In this document: positions 12,227 through 23,359 of the stretch, one piece after another | Layout of the letters: each line of letters opens with the position of its first letter | How positions within the stretch are numbered: position 1 is the stretch's first letter | Made by a program: the position numbers and the translations under genes | Assembly: GCA_973895155.1 (NCBI GenBank) | Contig: OZ316893.1 | Span: forward strand, 10,664,001 to 10,728,000 | Direction of reading: 5' to 3' | DNA: 64,000 nt | Origin: Marsupella aquatica | Lineage: Eukaryota > Marchantiophyta | Notes under the pieces: model-generated | The model's input: the letters and a program-made list of their open reading frames with translations, nothing else | Databases searched by the model: none | Told to the model about the DNA's origin: nothing

Positions 12227-14345
12227 ATGGCCACGGCGGTGGCGGGTTGTGTTTCTCCGTGCACCCAAATTGCACGATCACCTTCAGCTTCCGGCGGACC
12301 CATCGACAGTCGAAGGAGCGCTAGTCGTCTTGCTTTTCCAGTAGTGCGTTCGAATCGTCTGTGTTGCGGGTGGTCGCGAATTGTCGATGGTGAAGCAATT
12401 GGATTCAGGCGGGCATCGTCCGCGCTTGTGGTAAGAGCGACACTAGCAGCGACGGGGGAAGCTCCTGCGAAGCCGGAGGTTGCTGGATTGAAAGCGGATC
12501 TGTTGGTGAGTTGGATGTTGTTGATTTGGACTCTGGTCTCGTTTCTGATTTGGTATTGTTGTGCATGAAGTGCATGTTTCTCTGCTCTCTTCGCTACTAG
12601 CTGCGTTTAACATGAGCGAGTGGCAAAGGTGCACTGCACGGTCTTGTTTGAAGAGCCATTGGATCATTGCTTAGCATCAGCGGTGACACCGGGCACAAAA
12701 TGTGAATCGGAATTATAGCAACAGCAGATCCTGAGGCTGTAGAAGTTCTTTCTATGGGACAACACTGGCTAATTCTACTGACAAACTAAAATGCATGCTC
12801 TGTGTGAATTCGGGACTTCTCTAACATGGCTGGCTAAGAATGTTACCCTATGAGGAACATTCGTGTCAATGTCACGGATTTGAGTTTGATGAATTCTGAT
12901 TATTCCATTATGTAAAATTTTCATCTTGTTCTAAGCAACTACTGACCTAAGAAGTGGAACCTTTGAAGGTTGCTTTTGTTCTTTGCCACTTTTGTCAAGG
13001 ATGTGCTTTTCACCAAGCTTGCATATTGTTTAATTGTTTTGATGTTTCGAACATATTGTGACTAGTGATATGTGGTGTAGGCTGCGGTGGCAGGGCTTGA
13101 CAGGGGACTGGTAGCAACAAAGGCGGATGAGGATCTTGCGGATTCGTTGGCGCTCAAGTTAGAAGGTGCAGGTGACACTATAGTGCTACCCGATGACCTC
13201 GATAAGCTTCAAGGAAGGTGGCGCCTCATTTTCAGCAGTGGCTTCAATACAGGCAGTTTGGGTGGCCAGCGTCCAGGCCCTAGCATCTCTCGGTTGCCCT
13301 TGGTATCGATTGGCTTGGTATGTCCTGGAAAAGATTTTTGTTATCTGCCTGCAAAGCTAATTAGCCGGAGCTGAGGGTTTAAGTTGATAGCAAATATGTG
13401 CTGACATTATTTTCTTACAAATGTTCCAGTCGGACTCTAGTGTCATAAGGAGAGCTGAAAGTTTGAGGTGGATAGCGAAATATAGGCCATTCCTTCAATT
13501 GCTGGAGAACGTTGTTGTCAACTCTTTTTCCCGCTTTGGTGCTACCTTTACGCTTTTATTCAATACCCAGTACAACGTGCTTGTTTGATGCTTTTGCATT
13601 CAAGTAGGGGACAGAAATGCAATACCTGTATCTAGTTATCAATGACCTGTATCTACAAGAGCATCGTCATCAAGTCAGGTGATTTGTATTTTTATTATCT
13701 CACAAACTGCTAATTTGTTTGCAGGTGTATCAGAGAATCGATGTGGCAACCCGCGAGCTTGATAATATTGTGGATTTGAATATTCCTGCACCTTGGCCTT
13801 TTCCCCCAATTCAGGTTACAGCTACTCTGGCTCACAGCTTTGAGCTAACAGGTAAACACCTTGACGCGGCATTCTACCTAAACAGATGTGAAAGCTATTC
13901 GACTTCATCTAAACTTGCGCTGACTGGATACTTTATCATGGTAGATTGGAAGGATGAAACAGCTTGGGAGGCTATGCAATTTCTATTTTTCTCGGTGAAA
14001 GTCTTTAGACAAATATATTCTGAAGAAGGTTATCGTCGTGTAGCCCGTGAGGGTGCTCTGCTAATTCGGAGTGGGTTTTTGTTATGCATGCCAATAATGA
14101 ATGTTGTGGCATGTTTTTGTTCAGGAGGGTCAAATATCACTATTACTTTTGAAAAGACAATTATAAAACCAGCAGGTGGTTTGTCAAGTGTGCCTCCTTT
14201 CGAATTACCACAGATCCAGATACCCGACTTTGTCAGGACCCCTCGAGGTACTGGTAGTGGAGAATTTTCAACGACCTACATTGACAAGGATCTTCGAATC
14301 AGTCGAGGTGACAGGGGGGAGCTTCGCATCTTCGTCAGGTCATAG
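12227..14345 (+). CDS. FBN6: plastid-lipid-associated protein, fibrillin-6 (PAP6)-like, four exons
   Basis: Gene model: exons 12227-12505, 13081-13317, 13725-13851 and 14125-14345, all with GT/AG borders and phases that join cleanly, giving 287 aa. The first ~65 residues are rich in Ser, Arg and Ala with few acidic residues and look like a chloroplast transit peptide. The PAP/fibrillin domain follows, with KLQGRWRLIFSSGF in exon 2, YQRIDVATRELDNI and PWPFPPIQVTATLAHSFEL in exon 3, and TITFEKTIIKP, PPFELPQIQIPDF and a C-terminal ISRGDRGELRIFV in exon 4. Fibrillins coat plastoglobules and thylakoids and bind lipophilic molecules. The C-terminal RGDRGELRVFV signature points to the FBN6 subgroup. 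The usual GQ before (V/F)(Y/F)QRID is missing at the exon 2/3 join, which may reflect an unrecognised 6-base microexon. Intron 3 is open in frame, so retention would give a longer protein. Confidence 0.9.
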
Positions 14346-14382
14346 GGCATGTTAAGTTTCAGGATAAGTTTCCAATACTGTA

Positions 14383-14388
14383 AATAAA
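14383..14388 (+). terminator. polyadenylation signal of the fibrillin gene
   Basis: AATAAA lies 38 bases past the stop codon of the fibrillin-6-like gene, in an A/T-rich run. The placement is plausible for a near-upstream poly(A) element. Confidence 0.45.
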
Positions 14389-15965
14389 AATTAGTGTACC
14401 AAAGTTCTGGTTTGGAAATTGATGATTCATGTCTGAAGAAGTTACTGAAAATAATCCTGTTCGGTGGAGTGTATATTTCAAGATTGGTTTGAATAAAGGG
14501 ACGTATTGTCTGTAATTGTTATGTGACTACGCTCCACATATATTTCTAGGAGACGCACATGTCTGCTGCACCAGAGCATGAAGGTTCTCTTTCCAAGTTT
14601 TTCCTGGCTCTAGCAACGTCCTTGGTTTTCTTCTTCGTTATTGAAGAACGGTGGGTAGTAGAGTACACTACTTCCTTAGTCGAGAGTTAGTCTCGTAGGG
14701 GCGCGGCCTTATCATCTAGATCGTTCTGCTCTGCGTTTACAGTCGAAGTACTCCATCGAGCAGTAGCCCAGAATAAAAGCATTGCACCACCCTGAGCTGA
14801 TTAGGACTTCAGTTGATCTCTAGAATTTCATGGTTGGCCGAATTGTGAGTGCTATCCATGGCTGTTCGAATTATTTTGCTGCGTCATACTGCCAAACAGG
14901 GAAAGCAGAGTAGACACGTCTGCCTCCTTATTTATTCAAATGAGTAAGATGTGCACAGTTTGCTTCATTAATTAGCTGACTCGTTCAGACTTCTCCCGAA
15001 GACACAGTTGAAAGAAAAAAATCACAGCCCTGTGCATTTTGTACATACCCAATTTGACCTTCGATACCCAATTTGATCTTCGAGTATACATCTGCTCTGT
15101 CAACGCCGGTCTTCACCCAGACGGTATTATTGAAAAGACGAGAAAATGAAGACCTCTCCAACGACGCTCTGAGCCATCTCTGCAAATTAGGTTTCTCTAG
15201 CTAGCTACTCAGCCGTACTACAGTCGCTCAACGTACGCACCGAGGTCAGAAGACTCGACGCATTGGACTGATTGGAGGTGATGAATCCGTGTCAAAGGCA
15301 TTTCCGCGTGTACTCCGTACCTCGTATGTGTGCAAGAAAAGGCCCAAATTAATGCTGGCGGCTCCGTAACACCCTCTGGATACCTCACCGCGAATCAGTC
15401 ATGCCTTCCCGTCGTCCAGTTGGCTGGCCACTTGGCAAGGCGGCGTGATGCCCTTTTGACTAGGTTATGGTCCTTGAGTATAGGAAGTGGCACCTTGCCA
15501 CTTACTCCATATTAGTCATGTATGGGAGACGTGTAGGTGTAGAATGCTACAGGATGACTACTGGAAGCTCCTAGAAAGTGACCTCTCCTGGGTTTTGAGA
15601 TTCGTCGCTAGATTGTTGAGCGAAATCCCATCTCTTTCTTGAGAAACGCTCTTTGGTGACTAGTGGTCGAGACGCATTCTCCGCGCCTGTTCTCTTTCGC
15701 CAGCACCGCGGTCGGCCCAACCGCGCCTGCCCTACGGGGAGATGCTGAAGAGAAACCCCAAGTACAAACTGGCCGGTCCAGAGCAACATCCCTGCTAGGA
15801 AGAATCTGTTTGCAGGTGTTTGGGGACTCCCCTTCTGGTGGCTACTTTAGTGGTGTTTTGTTACTCGAGCAAGAAGAGTATACTTGATTGATTGGTAGCA
15901 CGAAGGCTGCAGGAGCGAGTTTTGTAGGTGTTGGGCGCTCGGAGAGGATCTGCAGGTGTTGCAGT
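14389..15965. other. intergenic, no gene recognised
   Basis: Moderate-GC spacer between the fibrillin gene and the E2 gene. The short frames on both strands have no recognisable domain. The last ~300 bases may include the promoter and 5' UTR of the E2 gene. Confidence 0.4.
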
Positions 15966-16469
15966 ATGTCAGACAGCCAAGCCAGTTTACTGCTTCGGAA
16001 GCAGCTCAAAGATCTCTACAGACATCCAGTCGACGGCTTCTCAGCGGGGCTTGTAGATGATTCGAATGTGTTCGAGTGGAATGTCACTATCATTGGACCC
16101 CCAGAGACGCTTTACGAAGGTGGCTATTTCAATGCGATTATGAGTTTTCCATCGAATTATCCGAACAGTCCTCCATCGGTTAGGTTTACCTCGGAAATGT
16201 GGCATCCAAACGTCTACCCGGATGGGCGTGTCTGTATCTCTATCTTACATGCGCCCGGAGACGATCCAACTGGTTACGAGTTAGCGAGTGAGCGGTGGAC
16301 TCCTGTTCACACTGTAGAAACAATACTCTTGAGCATTATTTCTATGTTATCTAGTCCAAATGACGAATCGCCTGCCAACATAGATGCTGCCAAGGAGTGG
16401 AGAGAAACCAAGGACGAATTCAAGCGGAAAGTGAGCCGGATTGTCAGGCGGTCTCAGGAAGTGTTGTAA
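15966..16469 (+). CDS. UBC7: ubiquitin-conjugating enzyme E2, UBC7/UBE2G class, intronless
   Basis: This is a 167-aa single-exon UBC fold. The E2 core shows FSAGLVDDSNVFEWNVTIIG, the PPxTLYEGG turn and SPPSVRF. HPN is at residues 80-82 and the catalytic Cys at residue 90 (GRVCISILH). The acidic loop after the Cys (HAPGDDPTGYELASERW) is the insertion that marks the UBC7/Cdc34 class. UBC7 proteins work with membrane E3 ligases in ER-associated degradation. The length matches plant UBC7/13/14 (about 166 aa). ATG 15966 is chosen because upstream codons lack conservation and the protein then starts as E2s usually do. Plant UBC7 genes normally have several introns, so a gap-free copy suggests a retrocopy. 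The frame is intact with all key residues, so it may be functional. Confidence 0.92.
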   Translation: MSDSQASLLLRKQLKDLYRHPVDGFSAGLVDDSNVFEWNVTIIGPPETLYEGGYFNAIMSFPSNYPNSPPSVRFTSEMWHPNVYPDGRVCISILHAPGDDPTGYELASERWTPVHTVETILLSIISMLSSPNDESPANIDAAKEWRETKDEFKRKVSRIVRRSQEVL

Positions 16470-18220
16470 ATCAGTCGAGATCTGGTGAATAATATTAGGG
16501 CTGCAAGTGAGAGTGGCAATTTTTCGATGGCACCCTAGGCTTTCTTGATCGCTCTTGTGCATCTGTTTTTGGAGTGGTGCCTTGTTCTTAAGGGTATCTC
16601 AGGCTGTTACTTATGAGAGTATTTGTGGGCACCTCCTCTCGGAATCACTTGAGTTGGGAAACTGTGAAAATTACTTTAGGTAGACATAATAGTTGTGCCA
16701 GAAGAGCTGGTCCCAAATTGTATTGAATTTTCACCCAAAAAATTGGGGCAGGTGCTTATCCAAGACTTGAGAGGAAGAGTATTTTGTGATCGTTGATGAT
16801 TCGGTGCCTTGTGCAATGGCTAGATAATTATACTCTACGCATGGAAATTCAATAGACTCCAGTCAACACGGCAAAAACCATATTGTTTTTTCACATAGAC
16901 GAGAATTAGGGCAGACTTTGAGAGCACGAGACAGTCATGATTATAAAGTATGATGCAAAGGGTTTGTTAGAAACATAGGAGATAAAGTCACCCGTCACAT
17001 TCTCTAACAAACTCCCTTACCCATGACGAAGGGACATAGAAGCCACTTCGATTCTTAATATTCAACACACTAGTGGGGCTGGCAGTAGTACGATGAGAAA
17101 CTGTAGAAAACCCTAGATTCTTGAAACAGAGGTATGGTTCGAAGGAAAACTCTTCCAACACCATTTTTCCTTTGCGATCAACAATATGGTAAACCCTGGT
17201 GGCCTCCTGTGTGTACACTCTTCTGTTCTTTTGCAACGTTCACTAAACAAATCTTTCATGGCAACATGTAAAGTTGTTGGGCCCCCCAAGAAAAAGCTCT
17301 TCAACACCGTTCTTGCCTGATGCTGGCACAGTTCTTTCTCCTAGGACGACTTTACCTCATGAGAGCTGTGTTCTAACGGTTTCAACCGTGGACCACGAAC
17401 AGGAACGATTAAAGAATTTATCGTTGTTCCTGGTGCAAACCGAATTTTGCCGAATGTCCGGCAAAGGTACGTGCGATAGCGGCCTGAGCTATTGTGAACA
17501 GAGAACATCGTCTGAAGAATTGCGGTTTGTCTTTCAATGCTTTGATTTGTTCTGCAGGGGAATTTGGCAGAGGGTTGAGTGCACAGCAATTCTGAGTCGT
17601 TACGGGGAGGGGGGCCGAGAAGTTATCAATTTCGAAAAGGACTCTTGGCGATCTGCGCAGGTACTTAATTCCGAGCCTTGTCTACCAAAAAGTTCGGTGC
17701 AGACACTTCTTCAGGTGCGAGCTGTGTCTGCTGAGAGCAGCCCCCAAGTATACGAAGGCGAGATCGTCGAAATCAGAATGTTGAGGGTGAATGTTATTTT
17801 AACCAGGCGGGCATTGATCGAGTCCACTGCTTTCCTTCAGCGCTGCGTTTCTCGCGCGTTATCTCAAGAGCAGGCAATCACCGGTATGTCAACTTTCGAG
17901 AACACTACCTTGTAATGTAGTCGATTTATGGACCCTGCCCAGAATAGCCCAGATGTACTGTCCTCCGCAAAACATGGGCGCAAGCAGTGTGGAAATTCAC
18001 GAAGAGAAAGTCATATGGAGCCATCTAGTCACTCGATATTGTCCAGGGATTGGGAGAGCACTGCTAGTGAGTGACATTTAAGGATATTTACTACCTGCTA
18101 AGGAGAATTGGATCTTGAAGACAAATTGGACGAAGTGAAAGGTTGGATGAAGAACGAGGAAGAGACACAATCAAACTACAATGGTTTTGGATGATTTCTA
18201 TCATATCCCCTATCATCCGA
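16470..18220. other. intergenic with an unassigned open frame
   Basis: The only long frame is 17274-17915 on the plus strand (about 213 codons). It opens with TTG rather than ATG and has no domain I recognise. A stretch reads QVYEGEIVEIRML. Near-complementary minus-strand frames also run here, so the length could be chance in a higher-GC patch. I would not treat it as a gene without transcript support. Confidence 0.35.
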
Positions 18221-18717
18221 GCGCAGTGCATTTCGTGTCCCTTGTCTATCTATCTGTCGTGCATTCTACTGAACTGAGCAATAAGTCGCTCCATATTCCG
18301 TAATCATTCATTCTTTGCGCCCATGCAGTGCATTTCGTGCACCTTATCTATCTGTCGTGAATTCTACTGAATTTGAGCAATAGTCGCTCCATATGCCATA
18401 TTCATTCGTGCGTTGAGCCGAGGCACTGCATTCCGTGCCCCTTGTCTATCTATTTGTTGCGAATTGACTGAATTTTAGCAGTACGTCCCTCCATATTCCA
18501 TATTCATTCATTCGTTCGCTGAGCTCACGCAGTGCATTTCGTGCCCTTATCTATCTGTACTGAATTGTACTGAATTCGAGCAATAGGTCGCTTCATATTC
18601 CATATTCATTCGTTCGTTGATCCCAAGCAGTGCATTCTGTGCCCCTTGTCTATCTACCTGTAGTGAATTGTACTGTATCCGAGCAATAGTCTGCCCATAT
18701 TCTTTTGTCGTTGAGCC
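18221..18717. repeat. minisatellite, five units of 98-106 bp
   Basis: Each unit begins GCAGTGCATTTCGTGCC or a close variant, at 18223, 18325, 18423, 18529 and 18627. It continues with CTATCTATCTGT, GAATT(N)ACTGAATT, GAGCAATAG and CGCTCCATATTCCATATTC. Spacing is 102, 98, 106 and 98 bp. The units are diverged and non-coding. Confidence 0.85.
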
Positions 18718-19159
18718 TCTACCGACGTCTGGTCAAAGTGATCGCCGAGGTCTAGCTAGATAGTAGTTGTCATGATACTCACCAAGAAGTTGGCATGATG
18801 TAGGTAGCAAAAAGCAGCTGGACAGAAGAACATGCAGCTCTCTGTCGGAATCAGTAGCAAGTTCTCCTTCACAGTCCTCCAGGAGTTCCGTTATCCCTGC
18901 TCAGTTTGAGCTAATTTGGTGGGACAAGGGTTCAGACTCGAGAAAAGGAGTTTCAGTTTGGCAACCGAAACCCCCCCCTGGCTATGCTGTACTCGGTGAT
19001 TGTCTCGTTGAAGGGTACGTTTAATCAAATAGGCAGTTGTCTACTTGACTGGTTCAGCTGGTCCTGAAACAAAAAACTAAATGGACTGTGCTCTTTGTCC
19101 AGAGTTGTCCCATAACATCTAGACCCTATGGGAAACGGGTCCATGAGTGATGATTTCAG

Positions 19160-19935
19160 TCTATGTTACCTATTACTAATCCATTTCCCTTCGATTGCCC
19201 AATTATCAGATTGGAACCGCCGAGGTGTACCATAGGTCTCGTAGATGATAAAACTGGTATTCTCACAAAGCCCACAACGTATCAGCCGTCGGTACACATT
19301 TCAGGGAAGGGATTAGAAGATGTATACTTCTGGTTTCCTGTTGCCCGAGAAGGTTATGTTGCTATGGGGTGCATTGCTACAAAGACACAACAGAAGCCAC
19401 CTGTAGATCATGTCTGGTGCGTACGCAGTGATTATGCAACTCAGGTCAATTTCGTAAAGAGACCAATCTGGAGTATGCCTGCTACCCAGGACCAATGCAG
19501 TCTGTGGAAGACACAAACTCAGGTATCAATCACACGTCTCCATTTATTACAAAGTTACATGACGTTCTGTCAATTCTGTCAATTCTGGAACTAATGGATT
19601 CTTTCCTCACAACGGCCTGCTCTGCTTTTGGCCAGGCTCATACTTTCATTGCTCAACCTAATTTTGAAAGACCACCGGCCTACCTGGCAAACTATTTTGG
19701 TAATGGGAACTGTAGAGATGACTCGAGAGCTGATACACGCGACAACTCTGCTGCTGATAAGGCCTATGGGTCTATCCATGAACCCACTAGTTGGTGGGTG
19801 AGGGCAGGGCCTCTTGTCTTAGTAGGATTATGCTTTGTGACTAACTATTATTTCCCAGCTACTAAACTCACCCCTAAAGTCTACTCTATAGCAGAAGATC
19901 TAGAAAAAGCAATTACTACTCGCTTATTTGGGTGA
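19160..19935 (+). CDS. VPS13/VPS62-type domain fragment with a C-terminal membrane segment
   Basis: Two exons join in phase 0: 19160-19522 (after a TTTCAG acceptor; internal ATG at 19163) and 19636-19935, split by a 113-bp GT/AG intron. Exon 1 contains LEDVYFWFPVAREGYVAMGC, then PPVDHVWCVRSD and, further on, QCSLWKTQTQ. This is the repeat of plant VPS13-like and VPS62 (DUF946-type) proteins, whose pattern is W-P-x-A-P-x-G-Y-x-x-L-G-C followed by PP and C(I/V)R. Exon 2 begins AHTFIAQPNFERPPAYLA, as such proteins do, then leaves the family and ends with a hydrophobic segment (GPLVLVGLCFVTNYYF) and a short tail. Family members are thousands of residues long, and no upstream exons were recognised. 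This is either the 3' end of a gene with undetected exons or a captured fragment with a new tail. Confidence 0.5.
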
Positions 19936-21049
19936 TGAAGGCCTATGAAGTACGTTGAGAATATAAATGGAGCACATTCACTGTAATAAATGGTATGTAC
20001 ATGGATTCTCCATCCGAGCTATGCATCTTTCTACGATTATGAACTCAAATCAGTTATATGCTATGCCTGATGAAGAAGCACTCATTGAGAATAACTCGAG
20101 CCATCTATGTCACAGTGAATGCAACACTAATCTTGAATGTAAGAGTCCAATAAACTGCTTTGAAGCGTGATAAACCATCGAAGATCTATCTTATCCATCC
20201 TTTGAAACTTCGCAAAAGTCGGAAGCATTAAAGTGCGGCTCGAGAGCACAGGCCGTAAAGCGCGGCAATGAACATTCTATTCCAATTTTTAGGAATTGTG
20301 AAACAGGCGACTCTGAGGAGAACACCGTAGCAGCTTAACCCGACTTTTCTTTACATATCAATGCTCTCACAGCTTGCAAGAAGAGGTCGAGTACTAGTGT
20401 TTTGGCGGACTCGTTGTCATAACGATTTTCCCACGATCCTCCTAGTTGCGCTGCGCTGCACTGCACTTGGGCTGAGCTGAGTCTTGTATTGCGTACTATG
20501 ATTAAATCTTGACAGACATTGTGTTCAGTGACTCCAAAATCTAGACAAGCTCGTTTCCGGAACTGGAAAGTTTCCGCATGACGAAGAACATGGTAGGTCA
20601 AATTTTGACCGTCAGAGACGTGTGGCGACAATCGATCATTGAGGTCAGGAGCTCACTACTTTAAGTGCTCCCTGCAAATTGCGCTCCCCTGCTGTTATGA
20701 AGTTGAGGACCGTCTCAACACAACCAATTGACATCAAATAGCCGCTGGATATCAAAATACTGCCACGAATTTTTAGTGGAGCCTTTCAGATCAGCCAACC
20801 CCGGCCCACCGCGACTTAACTGCGAACGCAATTGGGCCACTCACTCATGTTTGGACATGACGAATTAGAGTTCCATTTGGTAATACATCGCGTCTCGGAT
20901 AGACTGCATTCGCCGTGTCAGGCTCCTTCCAAGAACTTCTCAAGTATCAGCCACGCACATCGACGAAAATTGTTCGTAAGGATCCAGAAGCTCTCGTAAA
21001 CAGAGTCTTAGGGTGAATCGTCTTAGGGTGAATCAATTGACCGGTAACA
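19936..21049. other. intergenic, no gene recognised
   Basis: Unique-looking sequence follows the VPS13-like fragment. The minus-strand frame at 20335-20631 has no recognisable motif. Nothing further is supported. Confidence 0.35.
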
Positions 21050-21272
21050 ACGGCGATTAGAAGCAGGATTTGTATGACAATATGGCATTGGATGTTTTTG
21101 ATGATATTGATTGTCATCGTGTTTCTGATTGCCGTTGCTACTGGCCTAGTGGATCCTTTGACCGGAACCCCGGCGATTACAAGCAGGGATTTGTATGACA
21201 ATACACGGCTTCCGGGGATGTCAATGATGATATTGATCGTCACAGTGTTTCTGATTGTCATTGCTACTGGCC
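21050..21272. repeat. tandem duplication of about 120-126 bp
   Basis: The block GCGATTASAAGCAGGRATTTGTATGACAATA appears near 21053 and 21173. It is followed each time by GATGATATTGATYGTCAYMGTG, then TTTCTGATTG and TTGCTACTGGCC. The plus-strand frame across it (21074-21283) encodes a repeated hydrophobic peptide (ILIVIVFLIAVATG). The peptide is probably incidental. Confidence 0.75.
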
Positions 21273-21343
21273 AGAGCTGCTAGCTCAAGTCTTCTCGATG
21301 AGCCCGGTCAAACCATTCGGGAAATCCTAACCAAACCTAGACA

Positions 21344-21409
21344 TTGTATTGATGAGTGTATTGATGGAGTGTATTGATGAGTGTATTGATGAGTGTATTG
21401 ATGAGTGTC
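21344..21409. repeat. 12-13 bp microrepeat
   Basis: GTGTATTGATGA is repeated about five times in tandem, with one unit carrying an extra G. It is a simple minisatellite. Confidence 0.85.
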
Positions 21410-22064
21410 TGATCCAATTGGTCCCTAACTGCATTATCTAACTCGGCTGTTGCAATCCATTGTCTGCACTTGACAAGTTCGGTCTCATGGAAATTTTGAC
21501 AATATTTACTCGATCTGGACCTTCTGTGGCGACGGTCACAATATGACTTCGTTCACCATGTTGCATTGCAGACAAGTGACTGGCCGGGAAGGAAATTGAC
21601 CTGATGTTAAGAAAACTGTTCATCATCTTGCATTCCAGACATAAGAATCCATTACGTATACAGGAGGAAAATTCGCAATTGAGGAGGACAAGTCAGTTGG
21701 AGCTCGACGATGCAGGATCGTCTACAAATGTAATTACAAAGTATCGAAACATTTTCTCATCCTAGGGAAGGAACTTCACTCTGTACAGGAATTCATGCGT
21801 TTCGGCGTCGAGTGCACTGAACTCCTGCCGATCTATCAATAAAATATTATTTAGATGAAGCAAACTATAGATCCAGCCTTAAGTGAACACGAACGGAAAA
21901 TGCTGGTTGAGAGAAAAATCTAGAGACGCTTTGTTTTGAGAACCAAAGAGAATGAGAAATTGCTAATGAGATGCCTTGACTAGGATCTTCTCAGCTATAT
22001 GTCAAGCTAGCATCGCAACGGAGATGATAGATCTCCAGAGAATTAGAAGCAGTTCGGTCTATGC

Positions 22065-22911
22065 TTAAGCATAAGCTCCGGTCTTGTTCACGTATGTGCA
22101 CAATCCCATGAACAGCTTGACCAGTCCCTCCTTGGCGTGTGCCATGGCGCCTTCATTTTCGCCCTCGTACTCGACCGTGGACTGCCACTTGCAGCTGGTA
22201 TCGTCGATGGGGGTGAATTTGATCGTGTTTACCCACTTTGTGAATCCTTGACCAAGGTGTCCTGCCTCAACCTCTTCGGTGACGAGGGTCATGGCGGCAG
22301 TATCCAAGGAGACGAGTTTCTCCTTCACGTAGGCACCCTCTGGAGCAGCTGTTTGAATGAATGGAACCGATGTCAAATGAGAGTCAGCTAAAATTGATCG
22401 ATACATGACACGCAATTGAGAGAAATGTTTAATCAGATCCAGACCACGATTTCCAGTGGAATAATCGCAAATGTTCCTCCGAGAACTGTTCCATGAGAAA
22501 ATTAATTACATGACCTCTGAGGCTGTGGAATTGGTACAAGGGGAGTTCATCGAACTCTCTCGGACGACCATGTAAGTCTGATCAAGTAAAGAAGAACCAC
22601 AAAACCATTGAGCTTCGTTCCTATTCTCGTTGAAATTGAATACTGTAGATAGATACTCTCGTCTCATGCTGAGGTTGGAAATGAGCAGAGTCATAGGCAC
22701 AGGCAGAAGAAATGGGTTCAGCTGACAACTTACCAGAGCCAAGCTTAATGAGACGAATCGCGCCCACCGCATCAACGGGGCCATCGACGTGCTCCATGCT
22801 GCTGACTGCGTGAGGGGCGATTTTGGGCACAACCACTGGGGAATCCTTCAATGCCTTCCAGACACGGGGGGCAGAGGCGGGCAAATCAGCTCCAACTGTG
22901 AAGGTCGGCAT
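22065..22911 (-). CDS. PR-10/Bet v 1-like protein, paralogue A
   Basis: Two exons, 22911-22734 (178 nt) and 22348-22065 (284 nt), join in phase 1 with GT/AG borders to give 153 aa. The protein begins MPTFTVGADLPASAPRVWKA, continues VPKIAPHAVSSMEHVDG and AIRLIKLG in exon 1, then TKWVNTIKFTPIDDTSCKW, VEYEGENEG and a C-terminal helix ending YVNKTGAYA. This is the START-like Bet v 1 fold: an N-terminal beta strand, two short helices, an antiparallel sheet and a long C-terminal helix. Family members bind hydrophobic ligands and are often stress-induced, but no ligand can be inferred here. The exon sizes equal those of the two paralogues at 31-36 kb, and this copy is the most diverged. The reading frame is intact. 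Confidence 0.85.
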
Positions 22912-23073
22912 TGTCGGACAACGGAGTGGTCACTCGCTTCAAAACTACAAATCGGACGAGATTGGATGAGATTTCCAACAAACAGGGGGGCGAATTGCAG
23001 AGGCAGATGATCGATGGAATGCGAGGTCGAGCTGCGAATGATGTCTTGTTGCAATGCAGGGGAGAGGCGGAGC

Positions 23074-23081
23074 TATTTATA
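23074..23081 (-). promoter_or_regulatory. TATA box of PR-10-like gene A
   Basis: TATAAATA on the minus strand lies 163 bases upstream of the start codon of paralogue A. The same box stands at comparable positions before paralogues B and C, in otherwise similar promoter sequence, which supports a functional core promoter. Confidence 0.7.
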
Positions 23082-23359
23082 TGACATCCTGGAAACATCC
23101 GAAGCTTGAAAATTTTGAAAAATTCTCAATGCGGACGCGGATCCCAACAATTTCGATCGGTGGATGTTGCCAGGTCTTCGTGTAAATCTGATGCTGCGGC
23201 TGACTTTCGGTGGGGCCTGTGGTCGGGAGGGTCTTCTTCAGGGCGAGAGGGAATACTTTTGCAAAGTACAGCATGGGGAAGAGTCGGTCATGTGGGAAGG
23301 ACGGTCGAGTCTGACGCGCGTGTCCCTAGAGGGCACTGCTAATATAGTGTGCGTGCGCT

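Noticed and set aside
17274-17915. 213-codon plus-strand frame as a gene
   Set aside because: Opens with TTG, no recognised domain, and antisense frames overlap. Length alone is not enough, so it is kept only as an unassigned frame.
21074-21283. Small membrane protein with repeated hydrophobic segments
   Set aside because: The frame is created by a tandem duplication of noncoding-looking sequence, and the opposite strand is open too.
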